Shown one piece after another: positions 57,563 to 64,000 of a stretch of DNA of 64,000 bases. The stretch covers positions 1,443,353 to 1,507,352 of the forward strand of contig NZ_CP027806.1 of the NCBI RefSeq assembly GCF_003353065.1, given 5' to 3'. The translations under genes and the position numbers were made by a program. Positions within the stretch are counted from its first letter, which is position 1, and every line of letters starts with the position of its first letter. Source of the stretch: Cyclonatronum proteinivorum (GTDB taxonomy: Bacteria; Bacteroidota; Rhodothermia; Balneolales; Cyclonatronaceae). The notes below the pieces were generated by a model, which saw only the letters and a list, made by a program, of their open reading frames with translations, had not been told where the DNA came from and made no database searches.

Positions 57563-57783
57563 CCCGCATTATTCACCAAGAAATTTTCTTGCTCGCAAGG
57601 CGAAGCTTAAAACTCAGCGGAGGGGTACCTAAGTACCCTGAGCATGAGTTTTAAGCTTCAACGCAGCAAGCAGGGAAATTTCGCAGCACTTGAGCGACAC
57701 CGAAATTCTGACTATCATTTTTATTCACTAAAATTAATTAAAACAATAATTTATATAGAATATTTTTTTGTGAATAATGCGGG
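57563..57783. mobile_element. MITE-like element, copy B
   Basis: Perfect 14-bp terminal inverted repeats CCCGCATTATTCAC (57563-57576) and GTGAATAATGCGGG (57770-57783) bound 221 bp without an ORF. The left half is a large nested palindrome: AAGCTTAAAACTCA pairs with TGAGTTTTAAGCTT, and inside it GGGTAC pairs with GTACCC. The right half is AT-rich. No exact target duplication is seen (flanks TTAG and ATAG). It ends 45 bp before the hisN-like gene. Confidence 0.85.
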
Positions 57784-57828
57784 ATAGAACTATTCATAAA
57801 ACTGCACATTACCAAGGCAAGGTCATAC

Positions 57829-58605
57829 ATGAGCTATTTCGTTGAATCCCTGCATGAGGCTGCGATTAAGGCGGCAAAAATCGCAGGAGATATTACCCTG
57901 AACTATTTTCAGAAAAAGATTGAAGTTATCAGCAAATCCGACGATTCGCCGGTAACCGTAGCAGACCGCAAAGCTGAAGAAGCCATGCGCGCATTCATCA
58001 TGGAAACGTTTCCTGAACACGGCATTGTAGGGGAGGAATTCGGCACCTATCAGGAGCAGGCCGAGGTTCAGTGGATTCTCGACCCCATTGACGGCACAGT
58101 TGGTTTTATCCACGGCATTCCGCTCTACACCAATCTGATAGGCATCACCGTTGGCGGAAAGCCCACCGTTGGCGTGATTCATGCGCCTTATATGAACGAG
58201 CTTGTAGCCGCAGCCGAAGGAATTCCCACACATCTCAACGGTGTCACCACCAAAGTCCGAAGCTGTAGCTCACTGGATAAGGCCTCAATGATGACCTCCG
58301 ACGTGCAGTACTTTCGCACCTACGGCTACCGCAGCTCTTTCGAATACCTTCTCGACAGGGTCGGCACACACCGCACCTATGGCGACGCCTACGGCCATCT
58401 CATGGTCGCAACCGGACGCGCCGACATCATGCTCGATCCCGTGCTCAATCTTTGGGACGCAGCCGCACTGTTGCCCGTAATAGAACAGGCCGGCGGCTCG
58501 TTCACCGACCTCAGCGGTACCCCGCAAATAGACGGCGGTAACGGATTTTCATGCGCACCTGAACTCAGGCAGGAATTGCTGGAAATTTTCAAAACTCATC
58601 AATAA
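57829..58605 (+). CDS. hisN: Inositol-monophosphatase-family phosphatase, histidinol-phosphatase-like
   Basis: Mg-dependent phosphatase. 258 residues. Metal and catalytic motifs: GEEFG (acidic), WILDPIDGTVGFIHG, and LNLWDAAALLPVIEQAGG. The sequence pattern (IDGTxxFIHGIPLYTNLIG) is that of HisN-type histidinol-phosphate phosphatases, the monofunctional alternative to the HisB domain, but close relatives hydrolyse inositol phosphate or PAP. The next gene starts 6 bp after its stop, indicating an operon. Confidence 0.85.
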   Translation: MSYFVESLHEAAIKAAKIAGDITLNYFQKKIEVISKSDDSPVTVADRKAEEAMRAFIMETFPEHGIVGEEFGTYQEQAEVQWILDPIDGTVGFIHGIPLYTNLIGITVGGKPTVGVIHAPYMNELVAAAEGIPTHLNGVTTKVRSCSSLDKASMMTSDVQYFRTYGYRSSFEYLLDRVGTHRTYGDAYGHLMVATGRADIMLDPVLNLWDAAALLPVIEQAGGSFTDLSGTPQIDGGNGFSCAPELRQELLEIFKTHQ

Positions 58606-58611
58606 AACACT

Positions 58612-60936
58612 ATGAACCCCGAGCAAAAAGGCTGGACCCTCACCTCTCTCTTTCTCCTCTTGCTGTTGTCGGTAAGTCCCGCGCTGTCTGCGGCACAGGA
58701 ACCGATGTTTCAGGATTACGAAACCTACCCTGTGCTTGATTATAAGTTTACCCATCTCGAAGCACAGCTCGCCCTTAATCCGGAAACCCGGAGCCTTTCC
58801 GGTATCGTCACCTACACCCTCGAAGCTAAACACCGCTTTGCAGGGGTGCTGCACATACCCGCGGCTGGCCTGCAAATAAACAGCATTCTGATCAATGAGC
58901 GGGAAGCTTCCTTTTCACACGAACAGGACCGCATTGAAATAGACCCCGCAGCCTACCTTTCGGATCCGCAGCGCCCTTTTGAGCTCAGCATCAGCTATGA
59001 AGCCCCGCAAAGTACCGCGCTCATCAAAACAGCTGCCGGCACCCTCTTTACGACCCTCTCACCCAACCGCCGCTCGGAATGGATACCCGTCGTAGAACAT
59101 CCCCGCATTGCCTTTACGACCCGGTTTTCCCTGGAAGTAACTGAAGGCACCGAAGTGGTATCCAACGGGCAGTATTTCAGAACACAATCGCTCGATGACG
59201 GCGCCAAACGCGTGATTTGGCGCTCTGAAGTCCCGGTACCTTCCACCGATCTTGCTTTTTTTGCCGGTGACCTCTCCTTCACCGAAACCTTGCTGGGACT
59301 CACCAATGTGCGGGTGTACGGAGAAGCGCGCACGGGTTCAGCGCAGGTACGCGAAGACCTCATGCGCGAAGTCGTGAACAGCCTGAGCAGCATCACCCGT
59401 AGCCTGCGGGTTGAGTACCCCTTTGAAGGCTTCAGCCTTGTCATGCTCGAAGATCACTACTGGGAGCCCCGGCCCTATGCGGCTTCCCTTGGCATGCTGG
59501 CAGGCACCATATCCCCGGCCAAGGTACAGATTGATCGTGTAGTGGCCTCACAGTGGTTCGGGGCAGCCCTGCGTTCCGAAACCGTCGCCGGTTCCGCGGC
59601 GGTATTGCTGCATCAGGCCCATCTCATGCAGCAGCTTGAGCCCGATACACCCCCCTTTGGAGTACAGGGTTTCCCGTCAGTTGATGGCTTTGACTACTGG
59701 AATCACATGCTGCCCCAACATTTCGGGTTCTGGCACGACGCTCTGGAGCAAGCCGATGATTTTACCCGCTTTGCCCTCAGCGACCACAAGCAGGCACAGC
59801 TGCGGCGCGGCGATCCGGTAGGAGACTGGCCTGAATTTCAGCGGGAGTGGTACCGCGCTACAGGGCGCACCCTCGAAGAACCTGTCTTCGGGAGCCAAAC
59901 CGAAGAACCGCAGGACACACCGCTGACCGTGCAGCTCGTATTTGGATACAACAGCGAGCGCGGCGTATCGGTTACGGTTGATCCGCAGGGCACGGTTGAA
60001 ACAGACAGCATCCGCGTGCCGCTCGAGCTGCATTTCCGCGGCGCGGAAGTCCGCCGCGACACCCTCACCGTGTTCCGGACCGGCGGTGAATTCGTTATTC
60101 CGGCCGACACCCGCCCGCAAAACATTATGGCTGGCGATGGCGCCCCCGCATTCTTGTTCCGCGAGATGAAAGACCTCAACATGTGGCTGCATCAGCTGCG
60201 CAGCAGCGACGACATCAGCCGCAGGGTGCAGGCCGCGGAAAACCTGCCCCGCTTCCGGGAAGACCCCGATATTCAGCTTGCCGTACGTGATGTGCTGCGT
60301 GCCGAAGATCATCCGCAGGTTCGGGCTGCGCTCATTCGCGCCATCAGCAGCATTGTGCGCGGTGCCGCCGGCACACAGCAGCTTTTTCTCGACCTCGTAG
60401 CAACCGCAGAAGGCGATGAGCAGCTCGCCGCAGTTGAAGCCCTGCGCAATTATCCCGGCAACGCCGCCGTCGTTTCTGCCATAGGACGGCTTGCGCAAAG
60501 CATGCAGTACTCCGAAGCCGCCGTGCTTGCCGTGCGCGTATTCCGCGAAGTGGCCACAGAAGAACAGTTCACCGAACTCGCAAGCTCCCTACTCGGCGGC
60601 AGCGGACCCGGTGCCATTCGCGCGGCTGTCGTTCAGGAGCTCTTCGAACTCTCCGACCGCATGGTAGCTGTAGATACAAGCTACGAAATAGCACTCAGCA
60701 CGAATTTTCCCTACCTCATGCGGGCCACGGCCATGAGCGCCCTCGCCAACCACAACCGCGCACAGGACCTACAGGAACTCATCCCCGTCCTCATCGAAGA
60801 CACCGATCCCCGCATGCGCCTCATAAGCCTGCGCTACATCGGCGCCCTCGAAGATGAAATCATGAATGATTTGCTCGAGCAGCGCTTTCAGGTCGAAAGA
60901 GACCCCCGCTTACGCGCGGTACTCATGGCCTTTTAA
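58612..60936 (+). CDS. M1-aminopeptidase-like secreted protein lacking the zinc site, with HEAT repeats
   Basis: 774 residues. Signal peptide (WTLTSLFLLLLLSVSPAL, cleavage after AAQ). The first ~290 residues follow the M1 N-terminal beta domain (YDLKFTHLEAQL-like strands, SGIVTYTLEAKHRF, VVSNGQYFRTQSL). Where M1 enzymes carry HExxH...QWFG this protein reads VVASQWFGAALRSE: QWFG remains but the zinc histidines and the GAMEN loop (here SLGMLAGT) are gone. Residues ~510-774 are HEAT-like repeats (AAENLPRFREDPDIQLAVRD). It is therefore probably a non-catalytic binding protein. Confidence 0.82.
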   Translation: MNPEQKGWTLTSLFLLLLLSVSPALSAAQEPMFQDYETYPVLDYKFTHLEAQLALNPETRSLSGIVTYTLEAKHRFAGVLHIPAAGLQINSILINEREASFSHEQDRIEIDPAAYLSDPQRPFELSISYEAPQSTALIKTAAGTLFTTLSPNRRSEWIPVVEHPRIAFTTRFSLEVTEGTEVVSNGQYFRTQSLDDGAKRVIWRSEVPVPSTDLAFFAGDLSFTETLLGLTNVRVYGEARTGSAQVREDLMREVVNSLSSITRSLRVEYPFEGFSLVMLEDHYWEPRPYAASLGMLAGTISPAKVQIDRVVASQWFGAALRSETVAGSAAVLLHQAHLMQQLEPDTPPFGVQGFPSVDGFDYWNHMLPQHFGFWHDALEQADDFTRFALSDHKQAQLRRGDPVGDWPEFQREWYRATGRTLEEPVFGSQTEEPQDTPLTVQLVFGYNSERGVSVTVDPQGTVETDSIRVPLELHFRGAEVRRDTLTVFRTGGEFVIPADTRPQNIMAGDGAPAFLFREMKDLNMWLHQLRSSDDISRRVQAAENLPRFREDPDIQLAVRDVLRAEDHPQVRAALIRAISSIVRGAAGTQQLFLDLVATAEGDEQLAAVEALRNYPGNAAVVSAIGRLAQSMQYSEAAVLAVRVFREVATEEQFTELASSLLGGSGPGAIRAAVVQELFELSDRMVAVDTSYEIALSTNFPYLMRATAMSALANHNRAQDLQELIPVLIEDTDPRMRLISLRYIGALEDEIMNDLLEQRFQVERDPRLRAVLMAF

Positions 60937-61065
60937 CAAAACAGCGCCACAGTACCACACGCCATCCCCGCACCCGCACCCGCACCCGCTCAGGCCCGCT
61001 TCCCCTGTACGCACAAGTCTTTGCAAAAGCTTTGGAAGGCCTGAGCCGGGCTGCCCGGGCATACC

Positions 61066-61166
61066 CTGTTTTTATTTTTTTGGGGAAAATTTCGTGAACA
61101 TCAGGAGTTGCGGTGCCATATTGTAAGTTCCCAAACCAAAGATGAATGCGTTGCTTTTTGGTTCTT
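61066..61166 (+). repeat. Dispersed ~95-bp repeat, copy 3
   Basis: T-tract then GGGGAAAATTTCGTGAACATCA, a diverged core, CCCAAACCAAAGATGAA and TTGCTTTTTGG. It lies 130 bp after the M1-like gene, again downstream of a plus-strand gene. The CACGG...CGTG core is lost in this copy. Confidence 0.7.
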
Positions 61167-61234
61167 CACGCAGACAAAAGTCTCCCGGATGAGAAAAAAG
61201 GGGCAGCCCGATTAATGAGAACGCGAATTTGTTA

Positions 61235-61464
61235 GGATGAAGCTGTATTTGGGCGTACTCATCATGCCGAATATAGTGCGGGGCTAAGGCGGCTGGATTA
61301 CGCCAATGGGAGCGAAATCCAGCATTATGGGTGTGCGGATTTTTGCGATTATTCGGGTTTGTTACAGGCTCACGCCCGGCCCCCGCATGCGCGCCTTCGG
61401 CGCTCGCGGGGATATGGGGGCGGGTGTCATGGTTCTATAAACATGCAATCCTTTCAGGATTGGT
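61235..61464 (+). repeat. Long direct repeat, unit 1, with REP-like hairpin
   Basis: Begins GGATGAAGCTGTAT and ends CAATCCTTTCAGGATTGG. The 3' part (from about 61349) is nearly identical to unit 2. It holds a strong GC hairpin (CCCCGC ... GCGCC-TTC-GGCGC ... GCGGGG, about 61380-61411) and a second hairpin CAATCC-TTTCA-GGATTG at the end. Confidence 0.85.
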
Positions 61465-61604
61465 CCGGGTTGGCGTTGCATTTTTGGTTTTGAAGGGGAG
61501 CCTGAGAGTGTAATTTGCAAAAGGGAATACAGGCTTGTTTAGACAAATCAAAAGCCGCGGATGAACAAGGGGGCAACCCACAAAAACGGGACACAATTTT
61601 TTTC

Positions 61605-61831
61605 GGATGAAGCTGTATCTGACCGCATTTATTTTGCCTTATGGCCTGCCGGTCTACCGTGTCTTGATTGAAAGAATGGTGCGGAATCCGGCATAATGGT
61701 CGTAGGTGTTTTGCGATTATTCGGATTTGTTTCGGGCTTACGCCCGGTCCCCGCATGCGCGCCTTCGGCGCTCGCGGGGATATGGGGGGGGTGTCATGGT
61801 TCTATAAACATGCAATCCTTTCAGGATTGGT
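61605..61831 (+). repeat. Long direct repeat, unit 2, with REP-like hairpin
   Basis: Same order as unit 1, offset by about 370 bp: GGATGAAGCTGTAT start, diverged middle, then the near-identical segment from about 61710 with the GC hairpin, CTATAAACATG and CAATCCTTTCAGGATTGG. Between the units lie ~140 bp with no gene; from 61832 to 62073 I see nothing further beyond the promoter region of the next gene. Confidence 0.85.
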
Positions 61832-62073
61832 TCCCTGTCCGGGTTGAAAATTGCCGGTCGGTTGGGTGCTGATTAATGTTGCGTGTTTTTTTAGATAGAA
61901 CACATCGGATCACATCATCTTTATGAATTGGCAAAGTGTCATAATTTCACGTGTGTAGGGAATCATGCCGTGCAGCAAATTTAACCTGATTGCCGTACGG
62001 TGAATGTGCCGCTTGAATATCAATCGTTAAACAGCCATATTAAATCTTCCCTGTCACTCAAAATACGTGGAAC

Positions 62074-63384
62074 ATGATTCGTGGGATGCTCTTCATCTTG
62101 CTTTTTGTATGCCTTGTACCTGCAGCCATTGCACAGCAGGAGCTGACTATTTTCGGCTCGCTCACCAATGCCGATGCCGCGCCGGTTGCCGGTTTGCCGC
62201 TTGAACTGCAAACTGCCGACGGGGAAGTCCTGGAAATAACCCACACCGGCGAGGACGGCAGCTACAGTTTTACGACCCTGTGGACCACCGCTGCGCAAGC
62301 GGACAGCAAGCCTGCGACCCTCAGCCTGGACGCCCCCTGGCCGAATCCGGCCGTAGCTGATGTGCAAACCCGTGTACATGTTTCCCGACAGGGCAGTTAC
62401 AGCGTGGAAGTGTTTGACGTGCTTGGCCGCCGGATATCGGTGAAGCAGTATTCGCTTGTTCCGGGCGCAGGCACTTTGCAGCTGGGACGACCCGGCGCAG
62501 ACGGGGTGTACCTGATACGAGTCAGCGGAGCGGGCGAGGTCGCAACACGTATGTTTACGGTTGTGGGCGGCAAGCCAATTAGCGGTCAGCCCGCCGTGCA
62601 ATGGTCGGCCTATATGCCTGCAGCAGTACCGGCGTACTCGCAGTCCGGAGCCGGTATAAACAGTTCGGGTTTCGTGCTGAACCTGCCGGAATCAGCCTTT
62701 TATGATGGGAAGCAGCGGGAAGTACCACATCCGGCTGAGGGCGCGACATCCGTGCAGGTTGATCTAACGACTGTAGACCTGTTAAGCACATCTGTCATTA
62801 CCGGCACAGTTCAGAACATCAGGCAGGAAGCTGTTGCGGGCGTTTTGATAGCTAACGAATACGGCAGCGCTACGAGTGATAGTTCAGGCCAATACGTTTT
62901 AGAGCTGACGCATGAAAAAAGAAAAGAAGGTCAACTGAGTACAATAAACTTCTCCCATCCTAATTATAATAGTAAAGATGTAGATGTTTCTTTAGAAGAT
63001 CAGTCTTTGGATGCTCTTTTAGATATAATACTACAAGAGAACAACTTTTTGTTGAATGCTAGAACGGTTAATTTTGACGATGAAACAATGCCGTTTGTTT
63101 TGAAATACTTAAATGAAGCAGGCACTGACTCTGTTGAAGTAAATCTTACTCCTAGTAACGGAGTTATTAACGTTAATTTCAATAACTGGCCTGGCGAAGA
63201 CGCCGTTTTATACAACACTTCAAGCAGTGATATGAATGAAGAAGACCAAAGACTTGATATTATGGCTTTAAGAAGCATGGATCAAATACCTTTAGCTTTA
63301 AATATTAGCCAAAGCGAAACCGGAGAGCCTTTGTACTTGCCTTTACAAACACCTCAATCCGTGAGTAATCTCGCCAATTCATAG
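62074..63384 (+). CDS. Secreted protein with internal T9SS-like sorting module and carboxypeptidase-regulatory domains
   Basis: 436 residues. Signal peptide MIRGMLFILLFVCLVPAAIA. Residues ~22-70 form a CarboxypepD_reg-like beta sandwich (LTIFGSLTNADAAPVAGLPL). Residues ~82-165 look like a type A T9SS sorting domain (WPNPAV, VFDVLGRR at 113-120, GVYLIRV, ATRMFTVV), but in mid-protein instead of at the C-terminus. A second CarboxypepD_reg-like unit follows (VITGTVQNIRQEAVAGVLIA). Near 62890 the base composition falls from about 60-70% to about 30% GC and stays low to the stop. IS-like sequence starts just downstream, so the gene may be chimeric or cut short. Confidence 0.75.
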   Translation: MIRGMLFILLFVCLVPAAIAQQELTIFGSLTNADAAPVAGLPLELQTADGEVLEITHTGEDGSYSFTTLWTTAAQADSKPATLSLDAPWPNPAVADVQTRVHVSRQGSYSVEVFDVLGRRISVKQYSLVPGAGTLQLGRPGADGVYLIRVSGAGEVATRMFTVVGGKPISGQPAVQWSAYMPAAVPAYSQSGAGINSSGFVLNLPESAFYDGKQREVPHPAEGATSVQVDLTTVDLLSTSVITGTVQNIRQEAVAGVLIANEYGSATSDSSGQYVLELTHEKRKEGQLSTINFSHPNYNSKDVDVSLEDQSLDALLDIILQENNFLLNARTVNFDDETMPFVLKYLNEAGTDSVEVNLTPSNGVINVNFNNWPGEDAVLYNTSSSDMNEEDQRLDIMALRSMDQIPLALNISQSETGEPLYLPLQTPQSVSNLANS

Positions 63385-63464
63385 CCTAACATATTTGTAT
63401 TACTAGCTTTAGCGATTCTGCGTATTTTCACCCAACCGGTGAACCCTTATATAATCGTTTGAGC

Positions 63465-64000
63465 ATGCCAAAAATACAATTTGAGCTTACCTCTACACCA
63501 ATTACCTCTCATGCAGGTCTGGCTTTTATTGGTCAGGCCCTTGATGATCCCGTGCTGGCCAATGACATCAATGGCCTTTGTTCGCTGCCCCGCAACAAGA
63601 ATTATATTTCCACCCTTGATACCATTAAGGCCATGATTGGGCTGTTGTCGGTCGGTAAACCTCAGTTTGACGCTATTGCTGAATATCGTGCCGATCCCGT
63701 ATTTGCCACTGCCTTGGGAATAAAAAAGACCCCCTCACCGGAAACCCTGCGCCAGCGTCTTGAGCAATGCCCGGAGTCACTGGATAAGGTATTTCGTGCG
63801 TTCAACACCCGCCTGCTGGCAGCTCATCCTCACCTGCTGACCGAAGATCTGCACGGGCAGACCTGGGCGGTAATTCACTGTGATGTCTCACCCATGGATA
63901 ACTCCAATAGCCACAAAGAAGGCGTAGACTGGACATACAAACAGTTTGAGGGCTATGCGCCCATGCTTGGCTACATCGGTCCGTATGGTTTGATGATAAA
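63465..64000 (+). mobile_element. IS1380-family transposase gene, 5' part (runs off the window)
   Basis: An open frame from ATG 63465 continues past the last base (178 codons seen). It reads MPKIQFELTSTPITSHAGLA, then GLCSLPRNKNYISTLDTIKA, LRQRLEQCPESLDKVF, and VIHCDVSPMDNSNSHKEGVD followed by QFEGYAPMLGYIG. The first catalytic Asp lies in HCDVSPMDNS, a signature of IS1380-family DDE transposases. The element's left end is between 63385 and 63464; no exact terminal repeat could be fixed because the right end is outside. Confidence 0.88.

Noticed and set aside
61331-61756. Short frames within the direct-repeat region
   Set aside because: They span hairpins and repeat units, differ between the two units and carry no motif.

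Overview
The window looks like a chromosome segment from a Bacteroidota/Rhodothermota-type Gram-negative bacterium, most likely a member of the Balneolales or a close relative. The evidence is a type IX secretion (T9SS) C-terminal sorting domain, outer-membrane barrels (one with a SPOR domain), an SxtJ/carbamoyltransferase pair, mostly weak Shine-Dalgarno sequences, and housekeeping proteins of that style. The taxonomic placement is inference from gene style; no marker rRNA is present.

Layout. 1-2 kb: end of a membrane protein, then lysS. 2-5.3 kb: an AT-richer segment with a T9SS-secreted GLUG-repeat protein and an untracked 46-codon proline-tailed peptide gene with its own terminator. 5.3-10.7 kb (minus strand): argB-argD-argC-argJ followed by a GntR-type regulator. 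11.2 kb: tRNA-Gly(GCC). 11.9-15.7 kb: purF, engB, serA. 15.9-19.3 kb: outer-membrane SPOR protein, aldehyde dehydrogenase, small membrane protein. 19.4-22.4 kb: two nucleotide-sugar enzymes for surface polysaccharide. 22.6-26.7 kb: carbamoyltransferase - SxtJ - Nudix - outer-membrane protein operon. 26.8-32.6 kb: greA, a SpoU methyltransferase, metG, a GH13 debranching enzyme. 33.2-41.4 kb: NSS transporter, efp-accB-accC-gcvH, guaA, a TPR/periplasmic-binding fusion. 41.6-49.9 kb: TlpA-like thioredoxin protein, pRiA4b ORF-3-like protein, AsmA-like protein, UPF1-like helicase. 50-53 kb (minus): purA - RuBisCO-like protein - cupin. 53.2-56.3 kb (minus): secD-secF-STAS. 57.8-60.9 kb: hisN-like phosphatase and a protease-dead M1-like protein with HEAT repeats. 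61-64 kb: repeats, a chimeric secreted protein and the start of an IS1380-family transposase.

The metabolic blocks are coherent: arginine synthesis through the acetyl cycle, purine synthesis (purF, purA, guaA), the biotin-carboxylase half of acetyl-CoA carboxylase, and glycogen/alpha-glucan use. The most interesting metabolic signal is the purA-RLP-cupin operon. It matches the known pairing of a RuBisCO-like isomerase with a methylsulfurylase cupin in the methylthioadenosine-isoprenoid shunt.

The most interesting non-coding signal is a family of small inverted-repeat elements. Three diverged copies of about 220-255 bp lie near 33.0, 43.6 and 57.7 kb. One is cleanly bounded by TTAA duplications, and an IS1380-type transposase, whose family is thought to use TTAA targets, lies at the window's end. 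A second dispersed repeat (about 95 bp, three copies), a pair of about 230-bp direct repeats carrying REP-like hairpins, heptamer microsatellites and several terminator-like hairpins in 5' leaders (greA, purA, a hypothetical gene) add to the regulatory and mobile layer.
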